Source: JADGHE01 sp035716025 (GTDB taxonomy: Bacteria > Pseudomonadota > Alphaproteobacteria > Rhizobiales > Xanthobacteraceae). Taken from it: a DNA stretch of 64,000 nucleotides. The DNA lies in contig DASTKH010000018.1 of assembly GCA_035716025.1 (NCBI GenBank), positions 1-64,000 on the forward strand. The letters are read 5' to 3'. Positions 51,263 to 60,565 of this stretch are shown here, one piece after another; position 1 is the stretch's first letter; every line of letters starts with the position of its first letter. A program made the position numbers and the translations under genes. Under the pieces are notes generated by a model. It was not told the DNA's origin and searched no databases. It saw only the letters and a list, made by a program, of their open reading frames with translations.

Positions 51263-52042
51263 TCAGCGCGTCGGGCTCGCGGCGGCGGCGCGGGCCGCCT
51301 CGATCTGCCGCTTGAGATTGGCGGCGCCGACCGCCCCCGGCACTACGGCGTCTCCGATCACATAGGTCGGCGTGCCGTTGATGCCGAGCGATTCCGCAAG
51401 CTTCATGCTCTCTTCGATGGTGGCCTTCACTTCCGGACTGCCGAGATCGCGCTCGATCCGTGCGACATCGAATCCGGCCTCTTTGGCGGCGGCGAGGGCG
51501 CGGGCCTTATCGGCCTGTCCGCGCCCCCCGAGCAGCCTCTGGTGAAATTCGAGATATTTCTTGCCGGTCTTGTCCTGCATGCGCGCGGCAACCGCCACCT
51601 GCGCGGCCTCGATCGAGCCGGGGCCGAGGACCGGAAACTCCTTCAGGACGATCTTGAGTTTGGTGTCGGTCTTGAGCAACTCCAGCATGTCGCTCAAGGC
51701 GCGCTTGCAATACCCGCAATTGTAGTCGAAGAACTCGACCAGCGTGACGTCGCCTTGCGGATTGCCGAGCGTAACGTGGTGCGGCGAATTCAGCAGCGCG
51801 TCACGGTGGGCGCCGATCGTGCTGCGCTGGCGCTCCGCTTCCGCTTGCGCCTGCCGCTTTTCGAGCTCGGCAACCGCCTCCTGTAGCACTTCCGGGTGCG
51901 AAACGATGTATTCGCGGATGATGCGCTCGATTTCCTGACGCTGATCGCTCGAAAAGCCCTGCGCGGCGAGCGGGCCCGTCACGGCCAGAAACCCGAGGGC
52001 GGCGGCGCCCGCCAGGGCGAACAGTCGAAGAGGCGCAACCAT
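51263..52042 (-). CDS. DsbA-family thiol-disulfide protein (ScsC-like N-terminal domain)
   Basis: Periplasmic thioredoxin-fold protein of 259 residues. After a signal peptide (hydrophobic FALAGAAALGFLAVTGPLAAQ) comes an N-terminal helical segment (RQEIERIIREYIVSHPEVLQEAVAELEKR), like the oligomerisation stalk of ScsC-type isomerases. The catalytic domain has the redox motif CGYC in FFDYNCGYCKRA and the cis-Pro loop INGTPTYVI. It probably oxidises or isomerises disulfides. ATG 52042 has AGAAAGG nine bases upstream; ATG 52051 is an alternative. Downstream of the M48 gene in the same direction. Confidence 0.88.
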   Translation of the reverse strand: MVAPLRLFALAGAAALGFLAVTGPLAAQGFSSDQRQEIERIIREYIVSHPEVLQEAVAELEKRQAQAEAERQRSTIGAHRDALLNSPHHVTLGNPQGDVTLVEFFDYNCGYCKRALSDMLELLKTDTKLKIVLKEFPVLGPGSIEAAQVAVAARMQDKTGKKYLEFHQRLLGGRGQADKARALAAAKEAGFDVARIERDLGSPEVKATIEESMKLAESLGINGTPTYVIGDAVVPGAVGAANLKRQIEAARAAAASPTR

Positions 52043-52067
52043 TTGCGGCATCCTTTCTGCTGCGCCT

Positions 52068-53477
52068 CTAGTGCGGGCGCGCGCCCGCCGGAGGAGCCGG
52101 CGGTTTGTAAGAGTAAATGTCGTCGGCCTTCACCCAACCGGGCGAACCGACCGGAAAATGCTGGCGCGCGCGGCCGGCAAGCTCGCGCGCGGTCTTGAAA
52201 TCCCCCGCCGCCACCAAGGCCTGGGCCGACGCGAGGTCCGCCTGCGCCCGGTCGCCTTTGCGGGCAAAGGCGATCGCGAGCTGGCGAAACCCGTCCGGAA
52301 CCTCGGGCTCGCGCACCAGCGCGGTGCGCAAGGTCGCGATCGCCTCGTCGAGAAGTTCCCGATCGTTGCTCGCCACCAGGGCCTGCCCCAGCAGAATGCG
52401 GATCAACATCGCATGCGGCGCCAATCTCGCGGCCTGCCGCAGGGGCGCGATCGCTTCGCGCGCCCGTCCGCTCTCGAGCAGGGCCTGCCCCTTCAACTCA
52501 TGGAAATATGGGTTTTTCGGGTCGGACTCGATGAGACCGTCGATCTGTCCCAAGGCCATGCGAAGGTCGGCGTGCCGGTAGGCCGCAATCGCCCGGGCAT
52601 AGCGCGCCGGCAGGCTGGTGTCGGCCGGCGGATAGTAGCGCGCGATGCTATCCGGCCGATCGAGGAACCCGTGAATCTTCGCACGCATCAGGTTGTGCCG
52701 AAGCTGCAGTTCGGGGGAATCCGCTTTGTTCCAATTCGGGCTCTGATGCGCGAGCGCGGAAAGGGCTTCGAGGCGCTCACGCGGCATGGGATGCGACTGG
52801 GTATAGGGATCGACACGCTGCGAGAGAAACAGCGTCTGCTGCGTAAACCGCTGGAACGTGTCGTACATTCCCTTGGGGGACTGGCCGGTCGCCCGAAGAT
52901 AGCGGATGGCCGCCCGATCGGCCGACTCCTCCTGGCTGCGCTGATAGGACAGTAGCGAGCGCTGAAGGATCTGCGGCTGGATCGACAGGGCGGCGATGCC
53001 CGCGTTTGCGAAGCCGTCGCCGCGCGCCCCCGTCGCCGCGCCGGCCGCGACCGCCCCGATGCCCAGCAGGGTGCTGATAAGGGCTGCGGTTTCCATCCGC
53101 GCCAGTTCCTGGCGCAGGCGCGCAAGGTGGCCACCGGCGATATGCCCGACCTCGTGGGCGAGGACGCCGATGAGCTGATTCGGGGTCTCGGAGTCGAGCA
53201 GCGCCCCGGCATTAACGAAAATGCGCCGGCCGTCGACTACGAAGGCATTGAAACTGCGATCGTTGACGATGACAACCCGCACGTTCTGCTGCGCGAGCCC
53301 CGCCGCCTTGAGGATGGGCGTCAGGTACTCCCGGAGCAGCTGCTCGATCTCGGCATCGCGAATGATCGGCAACTTCGGTGCACTCGCAACCTGCGCACGA
53401 ACGGGCGTCGCCGGCGAGCCTGCGAGCGCCGCAAGCAAGGCCAGAGCGGCCGCGCCGTAACGGCCCGGCTTAAGCAT
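52068..53477 (-). CDS. M48-family metalloprotease with TPR repeats (BepA-like)
   Basis: Periplasmic zinc protease of 469 residues resembling BepA/YfgC, which checks outer-membrane protein assembly. A signal peptide lies at about 1-28. The zinc motif HEVGH is in LAHEVGHIAGGH and the third ligand Glu in SQEESADRAAIRYL. The C-terminal 200 residues form TPR-type helices (YRHADLRMALGQIDGLIESDPKNPYFHELKGQALLESGRAREAI and following). Start at ATG 53475-53477; an upstream in-frame ATG at 53597 would displace the signal peptide. Confidence 0.92.
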   Translation of the reverse strand: MLKPGRYGAAALALLAALAGSPATPVRAQVASAPKLPIIRDAEIEQLLREYLTPILKAAGLAQQNVRVVIVNDRSFNAFVVDGRRIFVNAGALLDSETPNQLIGVLAHEVGHIAGGHLARLRQELARMETAALISTLLGIGAVAAGAATGARGDGFANAGIAALSIQPQILQRSLLSYQRSQEESADRAAIRYLRATGQSPKGMYDTFQRFTQQTLFLSQRVDPYTQSHPMPRERLEALSALAHQSPNWNKADSPELQLRHNLMRAKIHGFLDRPDSIARYYPPADTSLPARYARAIAAYRHADLRMALGQIDGLIESDPKNPYFHELKGQALLESGRAREAIAPLRQAARLAPHAMLIRILLGQALVASNDRELLDEAIATLRTALVREPEVPDGFRQLAIAFARKGDRAQADLASAQALVAAGDFKTARELAGRARQHFPVGSPGWVKADDIYSYKPPAPPAGARPH

Positions 53478-53761
53478 CCGGCGCCGGTGGACATTCGCAC
53501 CGAGCGAAAGCGCATGGCGACACGACAAGCGCGGTGTCGCCGCCCCGAGGAGGCGGCGGGTCTTTTGGAGCTGGAGCGTGAATCCGGCGCGAGGCATCGC
53601 AGATTTCTATAGCAAACCGGGTGGTTCTCCGGCACCTCGGTGCCGGCAAGGACTCGTTTCGGCGACGTGAAACGGCTAAACGGTCCGTCGGTCAAGGAAC
53701 CGGCGGAATGCGGCGGCAGCGCGGCGCCGCCCGGTCAACGTCCCGCGAGAGGAAGGCAGGC

Positions 53762-54943
53762 ATGCTGATCGACACGCCGCGGCAGCGACTCGAAGCCTCG
53801 GCCCGCAGCGAGGTCCCGCCCTTCATCGTGATGGACGTGATGGAAGCGGCGGCACGAATCGAAGCGGCCGGCGGCCGAGTCATCCACATGGAGGTCGGTC
53901 AGCCTGTGGCCCCTGCCCCGGCGACGGCGCTTGCGGCCGCCGAAACGGCTCTGCGGACCAAACGGGTCGCCTATACCGCCGCGCTCGGCATTCCGTCGCT
54001 GCGGCTGCGGATCGCCCGCCATTATGCGGAAACTTACAAGCTTGAGATTGATCCCGACCGCGTCGCCGTCACCACCGGCTCGTCCGGCGGCTTCATCCTC
54101 GCCTTTTTGTCGCTGTTCGAGCCGGGAGACCGGGTCGCGGTCGCCTCGCCCGGCTACCCGCCCTATCGCCATATCCTCTCCGCGCTCGGCTGTACGCCGG
54201 TCCTGATCGAAACCTGCGCCGAAACGCGCTGGAGCCTCACGCCCGAGACGCTGCGCGCCGCCCACCGGTCGGCGCCGCTGAGAGGAGTCATCGTGGCGAG
54301 CCCCGCCAATCCGACCGGTACCATGATGGAGGCGGACACCTTGAAGGCCCTCGTCGAGGCCGCGGAGGACTGCGGCATCCGCGTCATCTCGGACGAGATC
54401 TACCACGGGCTCGATTACGCCTTCCCGGCAGAGACCGCTCTGCGCTTTTCCGACCAGGCAATCGTCATCAATTCCTTCTCGAAGTACTTCTGCATGACCG
54501 GCTGGCGCGTCGGCTGGATGGTGCTTCCCCCCGCCCTCGTGCGCCCCGTCGAGCGTTTGCAGCAGAACCTGGCGATTTCGGTGCCGGCACTCTCGCAGAT
54601 CGCCGCCGAGGCGGCCTTCGACGGTCGCGCCGAAATGGAAGCGGTCAAAGAGGGTTATTCAGAGAACCGCGACATCCTCCTCCGCGGACTGCCGGCGGCC
54701 GGATTCGACCGCATCCTCCCGGTGGACGGCGCCTTTTATCTCTACGCGGATGTGAGCCGCTTCACCGACGACAGTCTGGATTTCGCCAAGCAGATGCTCG
54801 AACAGGCGGGCGTCGCGGCCACCCCGGGGGTGGATTTCGATCCCGCCCGAGGCCGCCATTTCCTTCGCTTCTGCTATGCCGGTTCCGCAGCGGAAATGCG
54901 GGAGGCGGTGGAGCGGATCGGCCGTTGGCTCCGCCGCGACTGA
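53762..54943 (+). CDS. Class I/II pyridoxal-phosphate aminotransferase
   Basis: Cytosolic fold-type I aminotransferase of 393 residues. Substrate-site MEVGQPVAPAP near the N-terminus, YTAALGIPSLR, TTGSSGGFILAF (phosphate cup), SPANPTGTMM, SDEIYHGLDY and the PLP-lysine motif NSFSKYFCMTGWRVGW are intact. This AspC-like branch accepts aspartate, tyrosine or other amino acids; the substrate is not resolved. GAGAGGAAGGCAGGC precedes the ATG. It is followed by a terminator-like hairpin. Confidence 0.9.
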   Translation: MLIDTPRQRLEASARSEVPPFIVMDVMEAAARIEAAGGRVIHMEVGQPVAPAPATALAAAETALRTKRVAYTAALGIPSLRLRIARHYAETYKLEIDPDRVAVTTGSSGGFILAFLSLFEPGDRVAVASPGYPPYRHILSALGCTPVLIETCAETRWSLTPETLRAAHRSAPLRGVIVASPANPTGTMMEADTLKALVEAAEDCGIRVISDEIYHGLDYAFPAETALRFSDQAIVINSFSKYFCMTGWRVGWMVLPPALVRPVERLQQNLAISVPALSQIAAEAAFDGRAEMEAVKEGYSENRDILLRGLPAAGFDRILPVDGAFYLYADVSRFTDDSLDFAKQMLEQAGVAATPGVDFDPARGRHFLRFCYAGSAAEMREAVERIGRWLRRD

Positions 54944-54990
54944 GAGGCCTCGGCCTCGCGCTACAAGGTGGCCTCTGCCGTACCTACATA

Positions 54991-55013
54991 AAGCCCGACC
55001 TCAGGGGCTTTTT
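54991..55013 (+). terminator. Terminator-like hairpin directly before the HtrA-type gene
   Basis: AAGCCC (54991-54996), loop GACCTCAG, GGGCTT (55005-55010), with a TTTTT run at 55009-55013. It fits an intrinsic terminator for the aminotransferase gene, but it ends two bases before the next start codon and covers its ribosome-binding region. A TACATA at 54985-54990 might instead be a -10 box for the protease gene. Confidence 0.55.
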
Positions 55014-55015
55014 CC

Positions 55016-56038
55016 ATGCTCGACTTCACCTCTTTGCACGCGTTCGGAACGTCCGGCGAGGCGCCCGCCGAGGGCGACACGCAAACCGCCGAGGCGGAAC
55101 ACGATCTTTTCGATGCCTATTCGCGCGCGGTGAGCGGCGCCGCCGACCGTGTCGGTCCTGCGGTCGTGCGGGTCGATACGCGCGAGCGAAAGGGAGACCG
55201 GCGCGGCGGCGTCGGTTCCGGCGTCATCATCGCGCCGGATGGACTGATCCTTACCAACAGCCACGTCGTCGACGGCGCGCGCGAGGCCCACGTCACGGAT
55301 TCGGAGGGCCGGACCATGCCGGCGCGTCTCGTGGGAGAGGACCCGGACACCGACCTTGCTCTCCTGCACGCGAGCGCGGCGCACAGCCTGCCGACCGCAA
55401 CGCTCGGCGACTCGAAAACGTTGCGCCGCGGCCAGCTCGTGATTGCGATCGGCAATCCGCTCGGTTTCGAATCGACGGTGACTGCCGGCGTGGTCTCGGC
55501 GCTCGGGCGTTCGATCCGCGCCCGCACCGGCCGGCTGATCGAAGACGTGATCCAAACCGATGCGGCCCTCAATCCCGGCAACTCCGGTGGGCCTCTCGTC
55601 TCCTCGCGCGGCGAAGTGATCGGCATCAACACGGCGGTGATTCTCGGGGCGCAAGGCATCTGCTTCGCGGTTGCGAGCAACACCGCGCATGTGGTGCTGA
55701 GCGAACTTATCCGGCACGGTCGGGTGCGGCGCGCCTTTATCGGCGTTGCCGGGCAGACCGTGCCGGTGCCGCGGCGACACGCGCACGCGGCCGGCATAAC
55801 GAATGCGTTCGGCGTGATGATCCTGAGCTGCGATCCTGACGGGCCGGCCGCGGCCGCCGGCCTGATGAGCCGCGACATCATCGTCCGCCTCGACGACCAG
55901 CCCGTGACCGGGGTGGACGATCTCGTTCGGCTGCTCAATGCGGACCGGATCGGCAAGCCTGTGCTGGTCGAGGCTCTGCGGCTCGGCCGCGCGCAGGAGT
56001 TTGCGGTGACACCGCGCGAACGGCGGCCGATCGGCTGA
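55016..56038 (+). CDS. Trypsin-like serine protease with PDZ domain (HtrA/S1C family)
   Basis: S1C protease of 340 residues. The catalytic triad is intact: His in LTNSHVVDG, Asp in DTDLALLH, Ser in NPGNSGGPL. A single PDZ domain occupies about residues 240-335 (DPDGPAAAAGLMSRDIIVRLDDQPV). Unlike DegP/DegQ it shows no signal peptide or membrane helix; the N-terminus MLDFTSLHAFGTSGEAPAEG is polar, so it may act in the cytoplasm or use an unrecognised route. The start codon sits at the foot of a terminator-like hairpin. No other good start exists before the protease domain. Confidence 0.85.
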   Translation: MLDFTSLHAFGTSGEAPAEGDTQTAEAEHDLFDAYSRAVSGAADRVGPAVVRVDTRERKGDRRGGVGSGVIIAPDGLILTNSHVVDGAREAHVTDSEGRTMPARLVGEDPDTDLALLHASAAHSLPTATLGDSKTLRRGQLVIAIGNPLGFESTVTAGVVSALGRSIRARTGRLIEDVIQTDAALNPGNSGGPLVSSRGEVIGINTAVILGAQGICFAVASNTAHVVLSELIRHGRVRRAFIGVAGQTVPVPRRHAHAAGITNAFGVMILSCDPDGPAAAAGLMSRDIIVRLDDQPVTGVDDLVRLLNADRIGKPVLVEALRLGRAQEFAVTPRERRPIG

Positions 56039-56062
56039 TCCTCACAATGCGCCTGGTCGTGG

Positions 56063-56533
56063 TCAGGAAGCGGCGCGCAAAGCGCGGTGGCGTTCGAGAT
56101 CGATCACGACCGGGCGGGGAGCCGGTGCGATGTCCGGCGCGCGGCGGGCGGGAGCGAGAAGGTCGCGCACCGCCGTGCAGAGTGCGACGAGGGTGAAGGG
56201 CTTCGGCAGATGCACGGAGTTGCTCACGCGTCGTTCCGGCCGGGCCGCTTCCGCGCAGGCGGAAGCATAGACGATCGGCACTTCGCCGCGCATTTCGCGC
56301 ATGGCTTCCGCAAGTTCCCATCCGCTCATGGGACCCGCCAGATCGACATCGGCGAGCACGAGATCGAAGGGGACATCCATGACGGCAAGGCTTAGCGCGT
56401 CCTCGGCAGCGGTCACAGCCGTCGTCTCGAAGCCTGCATACTCCAAGGCGTCGCAAATCATCGCCGAGATGAGCGGATCGGCCTCGACCACCAGGATGTG
56501 TCGCCGTACGCTTTCAGAACCTGCCGCATTCAT
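56063..56533 (-). CDS. Single-domain response regulator
   Basis: Receiver protein of 156 residues without an output domain. The acidic pair is in VVEADP, the phospho-acceptor is D62 in LVLADVDLAGP, the switch Ser/Thr position is in YASA, and the lysine is K111 in HLPKPF. A C-terminal tail of about 30 residues is Arg/Pro-rich. Such regulators act by protein contact or as phosphate sinks for hybrid kinases. No kinase gene is adjacent; the hybrid kinase at 8.5 kb is the only one in the window. Convergent with the HtrA-type gene. Confidence 0.87.
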   Translation of the reverse strand: MNAAGSESVRRHILVVEADPLISAMICDALEYAGFETTAVTAAEDALSLAVMDVPFDLVLADVDLAGPMSGWELAEAMREMRGEVPIVYASACAEAARPERRVSNSVHLPKPFTLVALCTAVRDLLAPARRAPDIAPAPRPVVIDLERHRALRAAS

Positions 56534-56666
56534 TGTTTGGCCCTCGGTGCGGCACCACCCTATCTTGCGGCCGGAACGGGCGGCTTATGAATTCCATTCA
56601 AATTGTTCGGATCTCGCCTCATATCGTGGATAGCAATGCGTTAACGGACATTGTGGAGGCGTGCTG

Positions 56667-57359
56667 ATGGCGAGCCGGGAGAACGCATCCATCGACATCA
56701 CGCCCGAGGTGCTGCTCAAGGCCTACGCCTGCGGCATCTTTCCGATGGCGGAGGATTCGGAGGATCCGGCGCTTTATTGGGTCGAGCCGGAGCGACGCGG
56801 GATCATGCCGCTCGACGCGTTCCGCGTTCCCTCGCGGCTCGCCCGCACCGTGCGGGCGGACCGCTTCACCGTCGTCTGCAATCGGGATTTCGATGCGGTG
56901 ATTGCCGGCTGCGCCGAGCCCCGCGAAAAGGCGGATCGGACATGGATCAACGCGCGCATCCGCCGACTCTACGGCGCACTGTTCGCGCGCGGCCATTGCC
57001 ACACCGTGGAAGTCTATGACGGGGATGCCCTCGTCGGCGGTCTCTACGGCGTTTCGCTCGGCGCGGCCTTTTTCGGCGAAAGCATGTTCCACCGCGTCCG
57101 CGACACTTCGAAGATCGCGCTCGTGCATCTCGTCGCGCGCTTGCGCGCGGGCGGTTTCCGCCTCCTGGACGCGCAGTTCGTGACGGCCCATCTGCAGACC
57201 TTCGGGGCGATCGAGGTGTCTCGCAGCCGCTATCACAAGCTTCTGGAAGCGGCGATTGCCGCGGATGCCGACTTTTCGGCGCTGCCGCCGGGCCGACCGA
57301 TCCCCGGGGCCGAGGCGCTCCGGCTTGCGCTCGCGCCGGCGCGCGCGCGGGACGCCTGA
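56667..57359 (+). CDS. aat: Leucyl/phenylalanyl-tRNA-protein transferase
   Basis: Cytosolic enzyme of 230 residues that adds Leu or Phe from aminoacyl-tRNA to proteins with N-terminal Arg or Lys, creating N-degrons for ClpS-ClpAP. Family motifs are AYACGIFPMA, LYWVEPERRGIMPLDAFRVP, TWINARIRRLY, GGLYGVSLGAAFFGESMFH and LLDAQFVTAHLQTFGA. ATG 56667 is preferred over GTG 56661 because GGAGG at 56655-56659 is at the right distance. Its pathway partners ClpS and ClpA are in the same window. Confidence 0.95.
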   Translation: MASRENASIDITPEVLLKAYACGIFPMAEDSEDPALYWVEPERRGIMPLDAFRVPSRLARTVRADRFTVVCNRDFDAVIAGCAEPREKADRTWINARIRRLYGALFARGHCHTVEVYDGDALVGGLYGVSLGAAFFGESMFHRVRDTSKIALVHLVARLRAGGFRLLDAQFVTAHLQTFGAIEVSRSRYHKLLEAAIAADADFSALPPGRPIPGAEALRLALAPARARDA

Positions 57360-57363
57360 CCCG

Positions 57364-58260
57364 CTATCGCCGCAACGGCGGTCGCTCGGCGGGCCGTTCC
57401 GGCGGCGTCGGCGCACTGTTCGGCGGCGATGACGGAGCCGGCACGCTGTCGCCGGCCTGAGGCTGTTGCACGCTCGCGATCGTGGGCTTGTCGGATTTGC
57501 AGGCCGTGAGCCACACGTCATAAATCGGATGTTCGACCGCGTTGAGACCGGGGCTCGCCGCAAACATCCAGCCGGTGAAGATGCGCTTGACCTCGCCCTT
57601 GAGCGTGATCTCATCGACCTCCACGAACCCGTCGGTATTCGGTGTCTCGGTCGGCGGCCGCGTGTAGCAGGCGCGCGGCGTCAAGCGCAGGGCGCCGAAC
57701 TGTACCGTCTCGTTGATCGCGACCTCGAAGCTGATGATCCGCCCCGTGATCTTGTCGAGACCCGCAAAGATCGCGGTCGGGTTGGCGATCTTCTGCTCAG
57801 GAGGTGCAACGACGACCTCGTCGCCGGAAGACGGCGCGGTGTTGCCCTGCTGCGGCGTTCCGCGCGGCTGCCGTTGCCCGGGTGGCAGGCCCGGCAACGG
57901 AGACGGCGCCGGTCTCCCATCGGGCGGACGAGTTGCGACGTCCGCGTCCGCAGGCGGAGCGGCCGCCCCCGGCGGCGGCGGCAAGGGCTGGCTCTCCACG
58001 CTGCCCGGCCGCGGTTGCGAGGGAAGCCGCGTAAGCGGCGGCGGCGGCGGTTCGGGAAGCGGCTCGCGCGAGCGGTACCAGGGATCGGGCTCAGTCTCGA
58101 GAAGCGGCGGAAGGCGCGGATCGCGCTCGATTCGCTGCGGAACGTCTGCGGGCGGCCGCGGCGGCCCCCCGAAGATGGACCCGAATTGGGCTGCCGCGGG
58201 CGCAGCGAACGCCACGGCGGCAAGGCCGGTCAGAATGCTCAGGCGCCTCTTCGGAAGCAT
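57364..58260 (-). CDS. DUF2155 domain-containing exported protein
   Basis: Periplasmic protein of 298 residues. A signal peptide (LSILTGLAAVAFAAPAAAQ) is followed by a long Pro-rich disordered segment and the C-terminal DUF2155 domain: TAIFAGLDKITGRIISFEVAINETVQFGALRLTPRACYTRP, FVEVDEITLKGEVKRIFTGWMFAASPGLNAVEHPIYDVWLTAC. The two conserved cysteines could pair. The family is alphaproteobacterial, of unknown function, usually beside the NDUFA12-like gene as here. The ATG at 58258-58260 follows AGAGGCGATTTG. Confidence 0.9.
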   Translation of the reverse strand: MLPKRRLSILTGLAAVAFAAPAAAQFGSIFGGPPRPPADVPQRIERDPRLPPLLETEPDPWYRSREPLPEPPPPPLTRLPSQPRPGSVESQPLPPPPGAAAPPADADVATRPPDGRPAPSPLPGLPPGQRQPRGTPQQGNTAPSSGDEVVVAPPEQKIANPTAIFAGLDKITGRIISFEVAINETVQFGALRLTPRACYTRPPTETPNTDGFVEVDEITLKGEVKRIFTGWMFAASPGLNAVEHPIYDVWLTACKSDKPTIASVQQPQAGDSVPAPSSPPNSAPTPPERPAERPPLRR

Positions 58261-58357
58261 CAAATCGCCTCTGCCGCCAAGGGTCGGCGTCAAGCCCCGT
58301 TAACACCGCGAATACGGCGCGGAAAGGGCGGGCGGACGCCACGACGGACCGATCTTC

Positions 58358-58783
58358 TTATCGCCGGGCGCCGGACTCTCCCGGGGTCCAGGGCCGGTAG
58401 TCGCCGGTCGCACGCGGCCGCCGGTTCTGTCCCAGCAGCGAGCCGCTCGGCCGGTATGCCGCCGGCGTTCCCGTCAGGTTCGGACGATGCGGCTTTTGCC
58501 AGGGGCGCGGCTGATAATTTTCTTGCGTGGGCGGCACATCAACGATGTGGTGCAGCCAGCCGTGCCAGGACGGCGGCACTTTCGTGGGCTCCGCATAACC
58601 ATTGTAGATGACCCAGCGCCGCTCGAACTTCAGCACCGGATCGACCTTGCCTCTTGCGGTCCGGTAATACCGGTTGCCGAATTCGTCCTCGCCGACAAAT
58701 TCGCCGTAAAGCCAGGTCCAGAGCTGGGTACCGAAGGTCTGGCCGTTCCACCAGGTAAAAAGCTTGAGCAGAAACTGCGTCAT
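58358..58783 (-). CDS. NADH:ubiquinone oxidoreductase subunit NDUFA12 family
   Basis: Accessory complex I subunit (B17.2 family) of 141 residues. Typical parts are the start TQFLLKLFTWWNGQTFGTQLWTWLYGEFVGEDEFGNRYYR, the RRWVIYNGYAEPTKVPPSWHGWLHHIVDVPPT core and a Pro-rich tail. In Alphaproteobacteria it is a supernumerary subunit bound to the peripheral arm. It lies 97 bases upstream of the DUF2155 gene on the same strand. Confidence 0.94.
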   Translation of the reverse strand: MTQFLLKLFTWWNGQTFGTQLWTWLYGEFVGEDEFGNRYYRTARGKVDPVLKFERRWVIYNGYAEPTKVPPSWHGWLHHIVDVPPTQENYQPRPWQKPHRPNLTGTPAAYRPSGSLLGQNRRPRATGDYRPWTPGESGARR

Positions 58784-58947
58784 TGGCCGGTCGCCTTGCA
58801 CGGTGCGACGGTTTCTTGCCACCGCGGACCGGCGATGTCCAGTCGCGGGGCGGCCGCCGCGCCCGCGTTTGAAGCTTGCGCAGGCAACCATTCGTCCGCG
58901 GCGTCATTTTGCGTTGGGACCCCCGAGGCAGGCGGTGGGAGCTTCGA

Positions 58948-60102
58948 ATGGATTTGGAACAGATCGGGCCGTTTCTTGCATGGATTCCGGGCTGGATGGT
59001 CGGCGCTGTTCTCATCGCCTTCGCCACACTGGTCGCCCTATTCGTCCACTCCGTGACGATGCGGCTCGTTCGGCACGTCTTCGGCAATCACGAGACCTTC
59101 GGCCCCATTCTCCTCGAACAGACCCGGGGACCGGCAAAGCTCGCGCTCGTGATCTTGGCGGGGCGCTTCACCGTCCCCCTCGCGCCCTTCGATGACACGC
59201 TGTCGCAGTGGCTTGGCCGACTCCTCACCCTCGCCTTCATTGCCTTGATCGGATGGATCGCGGTGCGGGCCGTCGATATCGCGGCGGGCCTCTACATGCG
59301 TCGCTTCCGGCTCGACGTCGAAGACAATCTGATCGCCCGCAAGCACGTGACGCAGGTACACATCTTGCGGCGCGCCATCAAGACGCTGGCCGTCATCATC
59401 ACGACCGCGGCCGCACTGATGACCTTCGATTCGGTCCGGCAGTACGGCGTCAGCCTGTTCGCGTCTGCCGGAGCCGCAGGCCTCATCGTCGGCCTCGCCG
59501 CGCGTCCGGTGCTGAGCAATCTGATCGCCGGCGTGCAGCTCGCCGTCACGCAGCCCATTCGCGTGGACGATGCCGTGATCGTCGAGAACGAATGGGGCTG
59601 GATCGAGGAAATTACGGCGACCTACGTCGTCGTGCGCCTGTGGGATTGGCGGCGGCTCGTCGTGCCGCTCTCCTATTTTATCGAGAAGCCGTTCCAGAAC
59701 TGGACCCGAGAAGGCGCGGCGCTGATCGGCAGCGTGATCTTTCACGTCGACTACACGGCGCCGGTCGCGCGCATCCGCGGCGAACTCGAGCGGATCGTGA
59801 AGGCATCGGCTCTTTGGGACGGCCAGGTGGTGAATCTGCAAGTCACCGAGCTTAAGGACCGGACCATGGAATTGCGCGCTCTGGCAAGTGCGCGCAATGC
59901 GCCGAACGCGTGGGACCTTCGTTGCGAAATTCGCGAGAAGCTCGTCGCCTTTCTGCAGCGGGAAGCCCCTGCTGCGCTTCCTCTCACGCGCGCCAACATC
60001 GCGCTCGAGAACGCAGACGCGCCTGCGGCCGGCGCGGGACGATCGGACGACGGCCGACGCCGCGCGCGGGCGCCGCAAGGCGCGGCCGAAGACGCCCATT
60101 AG
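58948..60102 (+). CDS. MscS-family mechanosensitive ion channel
   Basis: Inner-membrane channel of 384 residues that opens under membrane tension to release osmolytes. Four membrane segments include WMVGAVLIAFATLVALF, LLTLAFIALIGWIAVRA and TLAVIITTAAALMTF; the pore helix is SLFASAGAAGLIVGLAARPVLSNLIAGVQLAVTQPIRVDD, followed by the beta domain (ENEWGWIEEITATYVVVRLWDWRRLVVPLSYFIEKPFQNWTR) and a C-terminal domain. GGGAGCTTCGA precedes the ATG. The last 30 residues are Arg/Ala-rich. Confidence 0.93.
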   Translation: MDLEQIGPFLAWIPGWMVGAVLIAFATLVALFVHSVTMRLVRHVFGNHETFGPILLEQTRGPAKLALVILAGRFTVPLAPFDDTLSQWLGRLLTLAFIALIGWIAVRAVDIAAGLYMRRFRLDVEDNLIARKHVTQVHILRRAIKTLAVIITTAAALMTFDSVRQYGVSLFASAGAAGLIVGLAARPVLSNLIAGVQLAVTQPIRVDDAVIVENEWGWIEEITATYVVVRLWDWRRLVVPLSYFIEKPFQNWTREGAALIGSVIFHVDYTAPVARIRGELERIVKASALWDGQVVNLQVTELKDRTMELRALASARNAPNAWDLRCEIREKLVAFLQREAPAALPLTRANIALENADAPAAGAGRSDDGRRRARAPQGAAEDAH

Positions 60103-60262
60103 CTGCCCGGATCGCGGTAGTCCGCACCTCGGCCCGTGATCTAACGAAGCGGTGCTTTCCTTCAGTCTCGCAACAACGCCGCATGGAGAAGCCAAAAATC
60201 TCGGCCGGCGCAACCAGGCGTCCGGCCGTCGGCGCGGCGCGTTCGCCACGCCGACAACAGCC

Positions 60263-60565
60263 TCACGAGATCCACTCCGGAACGCGCCCGCGCGCCGGCA
60301 AAGGCGGATCCCACAACCGGTCGACGAACTGCACGCCGAGATCCTGATTGCGGCGCCACACCACGCGGCACTCGCGGGGGTGGCCCCGGCCCGGCGTCAG
60401 TTTGAGGATGAACTCATCCGGCAGCGGTTCCGCACAGGTGATGCGCGCGCCGCCGTTCGACAGGTTGTTCACGATACAACTGATGCGACCCCGCCCGTCC
60501 TTCAACTCGACGTAGGCGGGTGACTCCCACTGTACCCGGAAACTTCGGCGTCGTTCGCGCGACAT
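60263..60565 (-). CDS. PilZ domain protein
   Basis: Single PilZ domain of 100 residues, a cyclic di-GMP receptor by family. Both signature parts are present: RRRSFR near the N-terminus (RxxxR) and NNLSNGGARI (N/DxSxxG), the ligand clamp. The rest, LPDEFILKL and CRVVWRRNQDLGVQF, fits the beta barrel. It would sense c-di-GMP to control motility, exopolysaccharide or cell-cycle outputs. Start ATG 60563-60565; GGAGGAGAGCC upstream. Confidence 0.92.
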   Translation of the reverse strand: MSRERRRSFRVQWESPAYVELKDGRGRISCIVNNLSNGGARITCAEPLPDEFILKLTPGRGHPRECRVVWRRNQDLGVQFVDRLWDPPLPARGRVPEWIS

